A stretch of 64,000 nucleotides of DNA from Pseudomonas sp. CFBP 13711 (GCF_014842265.1 NZ_JACYVI010000001.1:918701-982700), one strand, 5' to 3'. Counted from the stretch's first letter, positions 1-9,534 are shown. The notes: generated by a model not told the origin, from the sequence alone. Translations and numbers: made by a program.

Positions 1-1404
1 CCAGGCGTAACGACGGCCGTCGCCGACCACGCCAACCGATTTCACCGGCTGGAACACGACGAAGGCCTGGCTGACTTTGTGGTACCAGTCGGCTTTGCGC
101 AGTTCTTCAATGAAGATATGGTCTGCGCGACGCAACAGGTCGGCGTATTCCTTCTTCACTTCACCGAGGATACGAACGCCCAGGCCCGGGCCCGGGAATG
201 GGTGGCGGTAGACCATGTCGTACGGCAGGCCGAGTTCGAGACCCAAACGACGGACTTCGTCCTTGAACAGTTCGCGCAGTGGCTCGACCAGTTTCAGGTT
301 CATCTCTTCCGGCAGGCCGCCCACGTTGTGGTGCGACTTGATGACGTGGGCCTTGCCGCTTTTGGCGCCAGCGGACTCGATCACGTCAGGGTAGATGGTG
401 CCCTGAGCCAAGTACTTGATGTTGTCGAGCTTGGTCGACTCGGCGTCGAAGACGTCGATGAAGGTGCGCCCGATGATCTTGCGCTTCTTCTCTGGATCGC
501 TTTCGCCGGCCAGGTTGTTGAGGAACTGGTCTTCAGCGTTGGCGCGGATGACCTTGACGCCCATGTTCTCGGCAAACATGGCCATGACTTGCTCGCCTTC
601 GTGCAGACGCAGCAGGCCGTTGTCGACGAAGACGCAGGTCAGTTGGTCGCCGATGGCTTTGTGCAGCAGCGCTGCGACCACCGAGGAGTCAACACCGCCG
701 GACAGGCCGAGCAGTACGTTGTCGGTGCCGACTTGGGCGCGAACCTGGGCGATGGCGTCTTCAGCGATCTTCGACGGGGTCCACAGCGCTTCGCAGCCGC
801 AGATGTCGAGGATGAAGCGCGACAGGATGCGACCGCCCTGCTTGGTGTGGGTCACTTCCGGGTGGAACTGCACGCCGTAGTAGCCGCGGGTGTCGTCGGC
901 CATCCCGGCGATCGGGCAGCTCGGGGTGCTCGCCAGTACGTGGAAGCCTTCAGGGATTTCCGTGACTTTGTCGCCGTGGCTCATCCACACGTCGAGACCG
1001 AAAACGCCATCGGCGTCGACGTGGTCTTCGATGCCATCCAGCACGCGGCTCTTGCCGACGATGTCGACACGGGCGTAACCGAATTCACGCAATTCGGAAC
1101 CGGCCACGCGGCCACCGAGCTGCTCGGCCATGGTCTGCATGCCGTAACAGATCCCGAAGATCGGCACGTTCAGGTCGAACACGGCCTGGGGCGCGCGCGG
1201 GCTGTCGGCAACGTGCACGGACTCGGGGCCGCCTGCGAGGATGATGCCTTTCGGGGCGAATTCGCGGATCGCTTCGTCCGACATGTCGAACGGGTGCAGC
1301 TCGCAGTACACGCCGATTTCGCGAACGCGACGGGCGATCAGCTGGGTGTACTGGGAACCGAAGTCCAGGATCAGGATGCGGTGGGCGTGAATGTCGAGGG
1401 CCAT
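1..1404 (-). CDS. guaA: GMP synthase (glutamine-hydrolysing), 3' end beyond the window
   Basis: GuaA makes GMP from XMP, ATP and glutamine in the cytoplasm. The 468 codons present carry the class I glutamine amidotransferase nucleophile motif GICYGMQT, the PP-loop LSGGVDSS of the ATP pyrophosphatase domain, and FHPEVTHT with the glutaminase His-x-Glu. The family is about 525 residues, so only the C-terminal dimerisation part lies outside. I chose ATG at 1404 (MALDIHAH) because the purine-rich GACGAGA is well spaced for it; an in-frame ATG at 1410 is too close. The gene follows guaB with a 98-nt gap that holds a strong hairpin. Identity is certain from the motifs and the guaB neighbour. Confidence 0.97.
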   Translation of the reverse strand, partial: MALDIHAHRILILDFGSQYTQLIARRVREIGVYCELHPFDMSDEAIREFAPKGIILAGGPESVHVADSPRAPQAVFDLNVPIFGICYGMQTMAEQLGGRVAGSELREFGYARVDIVGKSRVLDGIEDHVDADGVFGLDVWMSHGDKVTEIPEGFHVLASTPSCPIAGMADDTRGYYGVQFHPEVTHTKQGGRILSRFILDICGCEALWTPSKIAEDAIAQVRAQVGTDNVLLGLSGGVDSSVVAALLHKAIGDQLTCVFVDNGLLRLHEGEQVMAMFAENMGVKVIRANAEDQFLNNLAGESDPEKKRKIIGRTFIDVFDAESTKLDNIKYLAQGTIYPDVIESAGAKSGKAHVIKSHHNVGGLPEEMNLKLVEPLRELFKDEVRRLGLELGLPYDMVYRHPFPGPGLGVRILGEVKKEYADLLRRADHIFIEELRKADWYHKVSQAFVVFQPVKSVGVVGDGRRYAW

Positions 1405-1434
1405 AGTCATTCTCGTCGAAAATCAGAAACAAGA

Positions 1435-1457
1435 CGGGGCTGTCATGAACAGCCCCG
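1435..1457 (-). other. Intercistronic hairpin between guaB and guaA
   Basis: A perfect 9-bp inverted repeat (CGGGGCTGT/ACAGCCCCG, loop of 5) lies between the guaB stop and the guaA start. On the minus strand it is followed by TCTTGTTTC, a weak T-rich run. It could be a leaky terminator or an mRNA-stabilising stem that sets the guaB:guaA ratio. A second, 7-bp stem lies at 1475-1496. Function is inferred only. Confidence 0.5.
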
Positions 1458-1502
1458 GTAAACAATTCGTGAAGCGCGCCTGAGTCATTAGGCGCGTTCC
1501 GA

Positions 1503-2972
1503 TCAACCTACGCGGTAGTTCGGCGCTTCCTTGGTGATCTGCACGTCGTGAACGTGAGATTCGGCCATGCCGGCACCGGTGATGCGCACAAATTCAGGCT
1601 TGGTGCGCATTTCGTGGATGTCAGCGCTGCCGGTGTAACCCATCGACGAGCGCAGGCCGCCCATCAACTGGTGAACGATGGCAGTCAGCGAACCCTTGTA
1701 CGCAACGCGGCCTTCGATACCTTCCGGTACGAGTTTTTCCGCGCCGTCGGACGAGTCCTGGAAGTAGCGGTCCGACGAGCCCTGGGCCTGGGACATTGCG
1801 CCCAGCGAACCCATGCCGCGATACGCCTTGTACGAGCGGCCCTGGAACAGCTCGATCTCGCCCGGTGCTTCTTCGGTACCGGCAAACATCGAACCCATCA
1901 TCACGCAGTACGCACCGGCAACGATGGCCTTGGACAGGTCACCCGAGAAACGGATGCCGCCGTCGGCGATCAGGGGAACGTCTGTGCCTTCCAGTGCCGA
2001 GGCCACGTTGGCAATGGCGCTGATCTGCGGGACGCCCACGCCAGCGACGATACGGGTGGTGCAGATGGAGCCAGGACCGATGCCGACCTTGACGCCGTCA
2101 GCGCCGGCTTCGACCAGTGCCCGTGCAGCGGCGCCGGTGGCGATGTTGCCGCCGATGACCTGCACGTCGGGGAAATTCTGTTTGACCCAGCGGACGCGGT
2201 CGATCACGCCTTTGGAGTGGCCGTGTGCAGTGTCGACAACGATGACGTCCACGCCCGCAGCAACCAGTGCGCTGACGCGTTCGCCGGTGTCTTTACCGGT
2301 ACCGACTGCAGCGCCGACACGCAGACGACCCTGGTCGTCCTTGCTCGCCAGAGGCCAGGCTTTGGATTTCTCGATGTCCTTGACGGTCATCATGCCCTTG
2401 AGCGCGAACTTGTCGTCGACGATCAGGACTTTTTCCAGGCGGTGCTTGTGCAGCAGATCGCGCACTTCGTACTTGTCGGCGCCTTCACGGACGGTGACCA
2501 GACGCTCTTTCGGCGTCATCACTTCGCGGACAGGGATATCGAGGCGGGTTTCAAAGCGGACGTCGCGGGAAGTAACGATGCCGACGAGCTCGCCGTCATG
2601 CAGGACCGGAACACCGGAGATGTTGTGTTGACGGGTCAGTTCGAACAGGTCGCGAACGGTGGCGTCAGCCTCGATGGTGATCGGATCCTTGACCACACCC
2701 GCTTCGAACTTCTTGACCTTGCGCACTTCGGCAGCTTGCTGCTCGACGGTCATGTTCTTGTGGATGATGCCGATGCCGCCTTCCTGAGCCATGGCGATTG
2801 CCAGACGGGCTTCAGTGACGGTGTCCATAGCGGCGGAAACGAGGGGGATGTTGAGTTCGATGCCACGGGTCAATCGTGTTTTCAGACTGACTTCGTTGGG
2901 AAGCACCTCGGAATAACCGGGCACAAGGAGAATGTCGTCGAATGTAAGGGCTTCTTGGCTGATACGCAGCAT
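1503..2972 (-). CDS. guaB: Inosine-5'-monophosphate dehydrogenase
   Basis: GuaB oxidises IMP to XMP with NAD+, the first committed step to GMP. The 489-residue protein has the family's usual length. It shows the TIM-barrel start ([13 protein letters not shown]), a pair of CBS domains at roughly residues 95-205 ([20 protein letters not shown] and [20 protein letters not shown]), and the catalytic loop GPGSICTTR with the Cys that attacks IMP. It is the promoter-proximal gene of guaBA. The promoter just upstream has a GC-rich discriminator. Nothing is unusual in the coding sequence. Confidence 0.98.
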   Translation of the reverse strand: MLRISQEALTFDDILLVPGYSEVLPNEVSLKTRLTRGIELNIPLVSAAMDTVTEARLAIAMAQEGGIGIIHKNMTVEQQAAEVRKVKKFEAGVVKDPITIEADATVRDLFELTRQHNISGVPVLHDGELVGIVTSRDVRFETRLDIPVREVMTPKERLVTVREGADKYEVRDLLHKHRLEKVLIVDDKFALKGMMTVKDIEKSKAWPLASKDDQGRLRVGAAVGTGKDTGERVSALVAAGVDVIVVDTAHGHSKGVIDRVRWVKQNFPDVQVIGGNIATGAAARALVEAGADGVKVGIGPGSICTTRIVAGVGVPQISAIANVASALEGTDVPLIADGGIRFSGDLSKAIVAGAYCVMMGSMFAGTEEAPGEIELFQGRSYKAYRGMGSLGAMSQAQGSSDRYFQDSSDGAEKLVPEGIEGRVAYKGSLTAIVHQLMGGLRSSMGYTGSADIHEMRTKPEFVRITGAGMAESHVHDVQITKEAPNYRVG

Positions 2973-3007
2973 CGCTGGGCTCCCGAGCGGGAAAATGGAA
3001 GCGCGCC

Positions 3008-3036
3008 ATTGTACCCAGACACCTGCAGTATCTCAA
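3008..3036 (-). promoter_or_regulatory. Sigma-70 promoter of guaBA with GC-rich discriminator
   Basis: On the minus strand TTGAGA (3036-3031) and TACAAT (3013-3008) are separated by exactly 17 nt, about 35 nt upstream of the guaB start. The bases after the -10 box read GGCGCGC. Such GC-rich discriminators are typical of promoters under stringent (ppGpp) control, which is known for guaB in enterics. The boxes are seen directly; the regulation is inferred. Confidence 0.75.
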
Positions 3037-3098
3037 TGTAAAGATCAGGCTATTTACTAATGAACCGGATTAATGCGCCCAATCACGGCGGCGAAGAT

Positions 3099-3647
3099 CT
3101 ACATCCTGACTCTGACATGGGACACCGGACGGTCCATGCGCTCGGCAAACGCCTCGATAAAGCTGCTTTTAAAGCCGGCGTCCAGCCAGTTATTAAATAT
3201 GAATCCCAGATTCGAGAACCCGCACGGCTCCAGAAACAGGAATCCGTTTATGTCATCTTCATGGCGGCATTCGGGGCACATGAAGTTGTCGGTGTGGCCC
3301 GGCATCCAGTCTTCCAGGCTGTCGAACAGGGCTTCGCCGATCTCGCGCCGGCATCCAGGGCAACCGGCCTCCTCCTTGAAGCCCTGCTGCGGCGTATAGA
3401 TGCAGCGCTTGAGGACGATTTCCAGACCGTTGACCGGCAGACCGAACGGCAAGGCGTCAGGGTTTTCAACGAAGCGTCGCGCGCCGGGCGCAATCGCGTA
3501 AGCCATGCGATTGAAGCTGCGGCCGCAGGTGGTCAGTGATTCTTCGACGACGTTCAGCTTCACCAGCCAGCGCAGGATCGCCCGCGCCTTCGCTTCGTGC
3601 GCAGGGAAGCTGGAGATTTGCGGGACGATGATGCTTTGGGTGTCCAT
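3099..3647 (-). CDS. Conserved zinc-ribbon protein of unknown function
   Basis: This 182-residue protein has no recognised catalytic domain. Two CxxC pairs in its middle (CPGC and CPEC, about 30 residues apart) suggest a structural zinc ribbon at roughly residues 95-130. A third cysteine-bearing stretch (LEPCGFSN) follows. No signal peptide or membrane segment is visible. I recall similar Pseudomonas proteins labelled sugar ABC transporter ATPase, but there is no Walker A motif, so that label would be wrong. It stands between guaB and xseA and probably has its own transcript. The start (MDTQSIIV) is the first ATG and has only a weak ribosome-binding site (AGGCCC). Confidence 0.75.
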   Translation of the reverse strand: MDTQSIIVPQISSFPAHEAKARAILRWLVKLNVVEESLTTCGRSFNRMAYAIAPGARRFVENPDALPFGLPVNGLEIVLKRCIYTPQQGFKEEAGCPGCRREIGEALFDSLEDWMPGHTDNFMCPECRHEDDINGFLFLEPCGFSNLGFIFNNWLDAGFKSSFIEAFAERMDRPVSHVRVRM

Positions 3648-3783
3648 GAAGGGCCTGTCTGACGAGTAATCGGGGGGCGGCAGCTTAATCGCGCTGTCGG
3701 TGACGTCAAGTATGGCCGTCGATGCGCCGGCCGTCAGCGATCTGATGTGGTGACCCGTGCCCCAATGCCTTTATGATGCCGCC

Positions 3784-5163
3784 ATGATCAAAGACCCCTT
3801 CGCAAGACTCGGCCTTGACCGGGACGTCCTCACTGTCAGCCAGCTCAACGGCCGCGCACGCGTGCTGCTGGAGGATGTGTTTTCCAGCATCTGGGTCGAG
3901 GGCGAGATTTCCAACCTCTCGCGTCCCGCCTCAGGGCACGTTTACTTCACGCTGAAGGACTCCGGCGCCCAGGTGCGTTGCGCGTTGTTTCGCAGCAACG
4001 CAGCGCGGGTACGTCAGGCGTTGAAGGACGGCCTGGCGGTCAAGGTACGCGGCAAGGTCTCGCTGTTTGAAGGTCGCGGCGACTATCAGCTGATTCTCGA
4101 CACCGTCGAGCCTGCTGGCGATGGCGCGCTGCGTCTGGCCTTCGATGCGTTGAAGGAAAAGCTCAGCGCCGAAGGCATGTTCAGCGCCGAGCGCAAGGTC
4201 GCCCTGCCGCTGCACCCTAAGCGCATCGGCATCATCAGTTCCCCGACCGGTGCGGTGATTCGCGACATCATCAGCGTGTTTCGCCGTCGCGCGCCCCAGG
4301 TTGAACTCACCCTGATCCCAACCGCCGTGCAGGGCCGCGAAGCCATTGGCCAGATCGTGCGCGCGTTGAAGCTCGCCGACGGCCGCGGCTTTGATGCGTT
4401 GATCCTCGCCCGGGGCGGCGGCTCGCTGGAGGACCTGTGGTGCTTCAACGAAGAAGCCGTTGCCCGCGCCATTGATGCGTGCGTGACGCCGATCGTCAGC
4501 GCAGTCGGGCATGAGACGGATGTGTCGATCAGTGACTTCGTCGCCGACGTGCGCGCGCCGACGCCCTCCGCCGCCGCTGAACTGCTGGCGCCGGATTCAA
4601 GCGATCTGCACCGTCGGGTCGACAGCCTGGAGCGCCGACTGATCAGCCGCATGCAGGACCGGTTGATGCGCGAGCAATTGCGTCTGGACGGGATTTCCCG
4701 CCGCTTGCGTCACCCCGGTGAACGGTTACGCCAGCGCGCCCAGCGCCTCGACGATCTGGACATGCGCATGCGCCGGGCCTTCGAGCAGCAGATGCACAAG
4801 CGCCAGGTGCGCATGAGCCATCTGGAAAGTCGCCTGGCCGCGCAACATCCGGGACGCACGCTGATGTTTCTGCGGCAGCGCCTGGCGGTATTGGCCGAGC
4901 GGCTGCCCCGTGCGATCAAGGAGAACCTCAAGAGCCGTCGCTTGCAGCTGCAAAGTCAGGTGCAGACGCTCAATGTGGTTAGCCCGCTGGCGACCCTTGG
5001 CCGTGGTTACAGTATTTTGCTGGATGAACGCGGCAGGGCCGTTCGCGCTGCCGAGCAAACACATCAGGGTCAGCGCCTGACGGCAAAGCTGGCGGACGGC
5101 GAGCTGCAAGTGCGCGTCGAAGACAACCATCTGACGCCTGTCACCCTTTCACTTCTGGATTGA
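3784..5163 (+). CDS. xseA: Exodeoxyribonuclease VII large subunit
   Basis: XseA is the catalytic subunit of exonuclease VII, which with XseB degrades single-stranded DNA to oligonucleotides. The 459-residue product begins MIKDPFARLGLDRDVLTVSQ and has an N-terminal OB fold (about 20-110, with IWVEGEISNLSRPASGHVYF), the catalytic core motifs ILARGGGSLEDLWCFNEE and AVGHETDVSISD, and a long helical C-terminal region. An in-frame ATG at 3757 would add nine residues without family support, so 3784 was chosen. xseB is not next to it, as is usual in Pseudomonas. The M23 peptidase gene starts 3 nt downstream, so the two are probably co-transcribed. Confidence 0.96.
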   Translation: MIKDPFARLGLDRDVLTVSQLNGRARVLLEDVFSSIWVEGEISNLSRPASGHVYFTLKDSGAQVRCALFRSNAARVRQALKDGLAVKVRGKVSLFEGRGDYQLILDTVEPAGDGALRLAFDALKEKLSAEGMFSAERKVALPLHPKRIGIISSPTGAVIRDIISVFRRRAPQVELTLIPTAVQGREAIGQIVRALKLADGRGFDALILARGGGSLEDLWCFNEEAVARAIDACVTPIVSAVGHETDVSISDFVADVRAPTPSAAAELLAPDSSDLHRRVDSLERRLISRMQDRLMREQLRLDGISRRLRHPGERLRQRAQRLDDLDMRMRRAFEQQMHKRQVRMSHLESRLAAQHPGRTLMFLRQRLAVLAERLPRAIKENLKSRRLQLQSQVQTLNVVSPLATLGRGYSILLDERGRAVRAAEQTHQGQRLTAKLADGELQVRVEDNHLTPVTLSLLD

Positions 5164-5166
5164 TCA

Positions 5167-6009
5167 ATGCGTTCTTTTCTAACCCGTTCGTTGGCAACTG
5201 CTGCATTGGTCATGTGTGCCGCCCTGCCCGCCTACGCTGACAGCTACATTTCCCGCCTGCTCAACAAGCCCGTACCGGGCGGCGTAGCGGTGGTCGATCT
5301 CGGCCCTGCAGCACAAGCGCCCAAAGCCACGTGGCAGGGCAAACCCGTGCTGGTGGTCAAGGATCAGGACGCGCGCTGGCTGGCCATCGTCGGCATTCCG
5401 CTGAGCGTCAAGCCAGGCACTGCGCAGCAGGTCAGCAGCGGCGGCCGCAACCTGCCTTTCGTGGTGGGCAACAAGAAGTACCCGGAGCAGCGCATCACCC
5501 TGAAGAATCAGCGTCAGGTCAATCCGAACCCGGACGACCTCAAGCGCATCGAGCAGGAACTCGAGGTGCAGGTTCGCGCTTACCGTACGTTCAGTCCCGT
5601 GACGCCGAGCAACCTGTTGCTGGACAAGCCGGTGGACGGGCCGCTCTCCAGCAAGTTCGGCGTGCGACGCTTCTTCAACGGTGAGGAGCGGAATCCTCAC
5701 GCCGGACTGGATTTCGCGGTTCCGGCCGGTACGCCTATCAAGTCCCCGGCTGCGGGCAAGGTGATTCTGATCGGCAACTATTTCTTCAACGGCAACACGG
5801 TGTTCGTCGATCACGGGCAGGGCTTCATCAGCATGTTCTGCCATATGTCGAAGATCGACGTGAAGGTCGGCGATGCTGTGCCGCGCGGTGGTGTGGTCGG
5901 GCGCGTGGGTTCGACCGGTCGCGCAACGGGGCCGCACATGCACTGGAACGTCAGCCTGAATGACGCGCGGGTAGATCCGGCGATTTTCATCAATGCGTTT
6001 CAGCCGTAA
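5167..6009 (+). CDS. Secreted M23-family peptidoglycan endopeptidase
   Basis: The 280-residue protein starts with a clear Sec signal peptide (MRSFLTRSLATAALVMCAALPAYA, cleavage after YADS-type Ala). The C-terminal half is an M23 (LytM/lysostaphin) domain. It has the zinc-binding HAGLDF motif (HxxxD, about residue 180) and the HMHW motif near residue 260. Proteins of this type cut peptide cross-links in periplasmic murein. The N-terminal half resembles the substrate-gating region of Pseudomonas M23 proteins but has no named motif that I recognise. It lies immediately behind xseA. The metal ligands are intact, so it is probably an active hydrolase and not a NlpD/EnvC-type activator. Confidence 0.9.
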   Translation: MRSFLTRSLATAALVMCAALPAYADSYISRLLNKPVPGGVAVVDLGPAAQAPKATWQGKPVLVVKDQDARWLAIVGIPLSVKPGTAQQVSSGGRNLPFVVGNKKYPEQRITLKNQRQVNPNPDDLKRIEQELEVQVRAYRTFSPVTPSNLLLDKPVDGPLSSKFGVRRFFNGEERNPHAGLDFAVPAGTPIKSPAAGKVILIGNYFFNGNTVFVDHGQGFISMFCHMSKIDVKVGDAVPRGGVVGRVGSTGRATGPHMHWNVSLNDARVDPAIFINAFQP

Positions 6010-6092
6010 CACCTTTTGACGGGACTCTTAGCGGCGTGCCATCAGGTACGCAAACCGAACCGCATGCGAACAGGGATGAAGTCAGCTCTGCT

Positions 6093-6413
6093 TCACCCCT
6101 CGCGCCACAGTTTTAGCCGATCCTGGACTTCATCGCTGAACTGCCGCAGCTCCTCATCAGTAATCAGATCCTCCGCGACCAGCGCATAGAGGTGAAAACT
6201 GAAATTACTTCTTGAAAAGTTGGTGGAATCGAACACTTTGGCCACAAGTTTATCGCCCTTGTTAGCCACATCCCTGACACCTTGGACGCGGTCTCGAGCA
6301 TCTTTGTCCGTTAGCGCTGTTTTTTTCAGAATGTCCTGCCAGATACGCTCGTAAAGGCGCTCCACGGCTAGAGGTCTTAGTCGGCTGAGAATTTTCCAGT
6401 CTGCTTCTTTCAT
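6093..6413 (-). CDS. Hypothetical protein, 106 aa
   Basis: I do not recognise this small, charged, mostly helical cytoplasmic protein (MKEADWKILSRL at its start). It has no cysteine, signal peptide or membrane segment. AGAGG lies 9 nt upstream of the ATG. It is convergent with the M23 gene and separated from the leuA region by about 200 bp. Coding is supported by the ribosome-binding site, by sensible composition and by the lack of a better frame. Confidence 0.6.
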   Translation of the reverse strand: MKEADWKILSRLRPLAVERLYERIWQDILKKTALTDKDARDRVQGVRDVANKGDKLVAKVFDSTNFSRSNFSFHLYALVAEDLITDEELRQFSDEVQDRLKLWREG

Positions 6414-6589
6414 GGGATGGCCCTCTACACGGGTTGTTGTGGTGATCGAGTGTGGGAGTGCAATTGGGAGCTACGCGTTGCGTGGAGTCAACGGCATGAG
6501 CAACGGACCAGCGACAAACTGGAGAAAATCGCGATTAAAACCCGGCTAATGCAGTTACGCGAGATTATTCATCAATTTTCCGCAACCGC

Positions 6590-6618
6590 TTGCCAGCTTT
6601 CACCCCATTGGTTACGTT
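6590..6618 (+). promoter_or_regulatory. Possible promoter upstream of leuA
   Basis: TTGCCA (6590-6595) and TACGTT (6613-6618) are 17 nt apart, within the 380-bp gap before leuA. The -10 box is poor. If it is used, the transcript would start close to 6625 and carry a leader of about 170 nt that includes the short ORF at 6626-6703. The rest of the gap (6414-6589) holds no feature I can name. Confidence 0.35.
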
Positions 6619-6625
6619 TGGCGAC

Positions 6626-6703
6626 ATGAAAACCTCTCACACCCTCATTCTGATGCGTCAACATCGCTGCCTCTGCCTCGTCAGTGCACGACTGCAAAGC
6701 TGA
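6626..6703 (+). CDS. Candidate leuA leader peptide, 25 codons
   Basis: A short ORF ends 92 nt before leuA. It has five leucine codons, four CTC/CTG plus a further CTG, clustered around an [10 protein letters not shown] stretch. An internal ATG at 6653 would give a 16-residue version. A GC stem (GGCCG/CGGCC, 6754-6771) follows between the stop and the leuA ribosome-binding site, but it has no T-tract, so this is not a classical attenuator. No clear Shine-Dalgarno precedes either ATG. Leucine-rich leader peptides before leuA are known in enterics; a role here is inference. Confidence 0.4.
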   Translation: MKTSHTLILMRQHRCLCLVSARLQS

Positions 6704-6795
6704 ACGCGGTGCCTCGACGCTCACCCGCAGTGCTACTCTCGCATCAACCGGCTGGCCGCCTTCTTTCGGCCCTGAGTACAACAAGGATTATTCAC

Positions 6796-8478
6796 ATGAC
6801 CATGCTCAAAGATCCCTCGACCAAGTACCGCGCCTTTCCTGTCATCGACCTGCCTGACCGCACCTGGCCTTCCAAGACCATCACTGCGGCGCCGATCTGG
6901 TGCAGTTCCGACTTGCGTGACGGTAACCAGTCGCTGATCGAGCCCATGGATGCGGTCAAAAAGCTGCGTTTCTGGAAGACCCTCGTTCAAGTCGGCGTGA
7001 AGGAAATCGAAGCCTCCTTCCCTTCCGCGTCGCAAACCGATTTCGACTTCGTGCGCACGCTGATCGAAGACGGCCATATCCCGGACGACACCACGATTCA
7101 GGTGCTGACTCAGGCCCGCGAAGACCTGATCGCGCGGACGTTTGAGTCCCTGCGCGGTGCGAAAAAAGCCATCGTCCATCTTTACAACGCCACCTGCCCG
7201 TCCTTCCGCCGCATCGTCTTCAACCAGGACAAAGCGGGCGTGAAAGCCATCGCCGTGAATGCTGCTCAGCTGTTCGTCAAATACGCCGCCCTGCAGCCAG
7301 AAACCCAGTGGCAGTTCGAGTACTCGCCTGAGACGTTCAGCGCCACCGAGCTGGAGTTCGCCAAGGAAGTCTGCGACGCCGTCATCGAAGTGTGGAACGC
7401 GACGCCGCAGAACAAGGTGATCCTCAATCTGCCAGCCACCGTCGAAGTCGCCACCCCGAACATTTACGCCGACCAGATCGAATGGTTCTGCCGCAACATT
7501 TCCCGTCGTGACAGCGTGATCATCAGCCTGCACACCCACAACGACCGTGGCACCGGCGTCGCGGCGACCGAACTGGGCCTGATGGCGGGCGCGGATCGGG
7601 TTGAAGGCTGCCTGTTCGGCAACGGCGAGCGCACCGGCAACGTCGACCTCGTGACCGTCGCGCTGAACATGTATACCCAGGGCCTGAATCCGCAACTGGA
7701 CTTCTCCGACATCGACGGTGTGCGCAAGGTGGTCGAGGAGTGCAACCAGATTCCGGTGCACCCGCGTCACCCGTACGTCGGCGACCTGGTACACACTGCG
7801 TTTTCCGGCTCTCACCAGGACGCGATCCGCAAGGGCTTCACTCAGCAGAAGGAAGGCACGCTGTGGGAAGTGCCGTACCTGCCAATCGATCCAGCCGACA
7901 TCGGCCGCAGCTATGAGGCGGTCATCCGCGTCAACAGCCAGTCCGGCAAAGGCGGGATTACTTACCTGCTGGAACAGGAATATGGCATCTCCCTGCCGCG
8001 TCGCATGCAGATCGAGTTCAGCCAGGTGGTTCAGGGCGAGACCGATCGTCTTGGCCTGGAGATGACCGCGCAGCAGATCTACTCGCTGTTCAAGCGTGAA
8101 TACCTGCAGGCCAACAAGCCGTATGCACTGGTCAGCCATCGCTTGCAGGAAGAGAACGGCAACAGCGCTGTTGAAGTAGTCGTGACCGGCATGGGCGACA
8201 GCGAGAGCAATCTGCGCTGGAAAGGCACCGGCAACGGCGCACTGGAAGCGTTGGTGGCCGGCCTCCCGGTGTCGGCCGAGATCATGGACTACAACGAACA
8301 CGCCATCGGCGCGGGCACCACGGCCAAAGCCGCTGCCTACATCGAGCTGCGTGTGGATGGCGATCGCGCGGTACACGGCGTCGGCATCGATGAGAACATC
8401 ACCACGGCCAGCTTCAAGGCACTGTTCAGCGCCCTCAATCGTGGCCTGCTCCAGGCTGATGCGACGAAAGCGGCTTAA
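6796..8478 (+). CDS. leuA: 2-isopropylmalate synthase
   Basis: LeuA condenses acetyl-CoA with 2-ketoisovalerate, the first committed step of leucine synthesis. The product is 560 residues, the long form usual in Pseudomonas (the enteric enzyme is about 523). The TIM-barrel catalytic domain carries [11 protein letters not shown] near residue 40 and the metal-binding HTHNDRGTG near 245. The C-terminal 130 residues form the LeuA regulatory dimerisation domain that binds leucine. I chose ATG 6796 because AAGG lies 9 nt upstream. A strong terminator follows the gene, so leuA is a single-gene unit, away from leuBCD. Confidence 0.97.
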   Translation: MTMLKDPSTKYRAFPVIDLPDRTWPSKTITAAPIWCSSDLRDGNQSLIEPMDAVKKLRFWKTLVQVGVKEIEASFPSASQTDFDFVRTLIEDGHIPDDTTIQVLTQAREDLIARTFESLRGAKKAIVHLYNATCPSFRRIVFNQDKAGVKAIAVNAAQLFVKYAALQPETQWQFEYSPETFSATELEFAKEVCDAVIEVWNATPQNKVILNLPATVEVATPNIYADQIEWFCRNISRRDSVIISLHTHNDRGTGVAATELGLMAGADRVEGCLFGNGERTGNVDLVTVALNMYTQGLNPQLDFSDIDGVRKVVEECNQIPVHPRHPYVGDLVHTAFSGSHQDAIRKGFTQQKEGTLWEVPYLPIDPADIGRSYEAVIRVNSQSGKGGITYLLEQEYGISLPRRMQIEFSQVVQGETDRLGLEMTAQQIYSLFKREYLQANKPYALVSHRLQEENGNSAVEVVVTGMGDSESNLRWKGTGNGALEALVAGLPVSAEIMDYNEHAIGAGTTAKAAAYIELRVDGDRAVHGVGIDENITTASFKALFSALNRGLLQADATKAA

Positions 8479-8506
8479 CGCTTCGGGATAGAAAGCTGCG
8501 CCCGAT

Positions 8507-8545
8507 AAAAAAGGCCCTGAAGTGCAAACTTCAGGGCCTTTTGTT
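8507..8545. terminator. Bidirectional terminator between leuA and the FlxA-like gene
   Basis: A perfect stem of about 15 bp (AAAAGGCCCTGAAGT, loop GCAA) has T-runs on both strands. It can end leuA on the plus strand and the convergent 8560-8967 gene on the minus strand. Confidence 0.9.
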
Positions 8546-8559
8546 TGAGCGCTGGATAA

Positions 8560-8967
8560 TCAGGCCGTGGTGTCGACTTTGACTTTCATCAAGTTCAACA
8601 GGGACGCCTGCAGTGCGCCCAACTGAGCCATGGTCCCGGAAATCTGCTGCTGAATCGCCATGACCTGCGTGGCCTTCAACTCATCGGGCGTCTTGCTGGC
8701 CTGGACAGCGGCTAACTGAGCTTGCTGCTGCTGGAGCATTTTCTGGGTTTGCTCAATCTGCTCCTGCAACTGTTTGATCATCTCCTCCTTCATGCTCGGC
8801 GCTTCGGCTGACTCACTGGCGCCTGCCGCCTTGGAGTCGCCGTACACATTGCCACGCAGCTCGACGCTGGCGGTCTTGGCGTCGCTCTTGGTGGAGTCGT
8901 CGGTTTTGACGGCGGCCGTGAACACGCTGGAGTAAGCACCCAACGAACTGGTGTTGATGGTGGTCAT
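8560..8967 (-). CDS. FlxA-like coiled-coil protein, copy 1
   Basis: The 135-residue protein begins MTTINTSSLGAYSSVF and has a disordered Ser/Thr/Lys-rich N-terminal third. From about residue 55 it has a Gln-rich coiled coil (KQLQEQIEQTQKMLQQQQAQ), then a second helix with MAIQQQISGTMAQL. This matches the FlxA-like family, whose function is unknown (E. coli flxA is under flagellar sigma-28 control). AAGGAG lies 6 nt before the chosen ATG; an upstream in-frame start would bypass it. It is a paralogue of the next gene, with the same start motif and the same helix pattern, and each has its own terminator. Confidence 0.8.
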   Translation of the reverse strand: MTTINTSSLGAYSSVFTAAVKTDDSTKSDAKTASVELRGNVYGDSKAAGASESAEAPSMKEEMIKQLQEQIEQTQKMLQQQQAQLAAVQASKTPDELKATQVMAIQQQISGTMAQLGALQASLLNLMKVKVDTTA

Positions 8968-9040
8968 GATGAACTCCTTATGAGGTGCACTTTGTATCGG
9001 CCAGCGTACAAACATCTGAAGTCCAATTTATTGCAGACGC

Positions 9041-9076
9041 AAAAACGCCCCACGACCGAGGTCATGGAGCGGTTTT
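9041..9076 (-). terminator. Terminator of FlxA-like copy 2
   Basis: On the minus strand a stem of about 12 bp with G-U pairs (ACCGCTCCATGACC with GGTCGTGGGGCGT) is followed by TTTTT. It directly follows the 9094-9534 gene and separates the two paralogues. Confidence 0.75.
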
Positions 9077-9093
9077 GTCTCTGAATCAGTGAA

Positions 9094-9534
9094 TCAGGCG
9101 GTGGTGTTAATGCTGCCGGACTTCTGCAGTTGCAAGAGTGCCGCCTGTTCCGTCGACAGGCTGGCGGTCGTCGACGAGATCTGTCCCTGAATGGCCATCA
9201 CCCGCGCCGACTTCTCCTCGTCGGTGCCAGAGCTGGCCTGGGCGGCAGCGAGTTGCTGTTGCTGTTCCTGCAAGCGCTTCTGGGTTTCCTTGATCTGCTC
9301 TTCCAGCTTCGCGATGGCCTGCTCGCTGGTGCTGGAAGAATCAGACGCCCCACCCGCACCGCCAGCACCGCCAGCGCCACCTGCCGCTGTGGCTGTGGTC
9401 GATGCAGACGCCGACGTGGCATCTGTGGTGGTGGAGGTGTCGCTGTCAGCCGCCGTTGTTGTGGGGTCTTTTTTGACCGCAACGGTGAAACTGGTGGAAT
9501 ACGAACTCAATGAGGATGTGCTGATGGTGGTCAT
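9094..9534 (-). CDS. FlxA-like coiled-coil protein, copy 2
   Basis: This 146-residue paralogue of the neighbouring gene begins MTTISTSSLSSYSTSF. A Thr/Ser/Ala-rich low-complexity stretch is followed by a Gly-Ala repeat (AGGAGGAGGAGGAS, about residue 55-70). Then comes the conserved coiled coil (EEQIKETQKRLQEQQQQLAA) and a terminal helix with MAIQGQISSTTASL. GGAG is 6 nt before the ATG; longer in-frame starts run into the upstream amidase region and lack support. It has no signal peptide. The flexible linker differs between the copies while the helices are conserved, which points to the coiled coil as the functional part. Function is unknown. Confidence 0.8.
   Translation of the reverse strand: MTTISTSSLSSYSTSFTVAVKKDPTTTAADSDTSTTTDATSASASTTATAAGGAGGAGGAGGASDSSSTSEQAIAKLEEQIKETQKRLQEQQQQLAAAQASSGTDEEKSARVMAIQGQISSTTASLSTEQAALLQLQKSGSINTTA

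Noticed and set aside
79..1461. Long open frame on the plus strand opposite guaA
   Set aside because: It is antisense to a clear GuaA and has the composition of a GC-rich shadow frame with no ribosome-binding site or domain.
3099..3647. Sugar ABC transporter ATPase
   Set aside because: No Walker A, Walker B or ABC signature is present; the protein is a zinc-ribbon type.
6733..8376. 547-codon open frame on the minus strand
   Set aside because: It is the antisense shadow of leuA.
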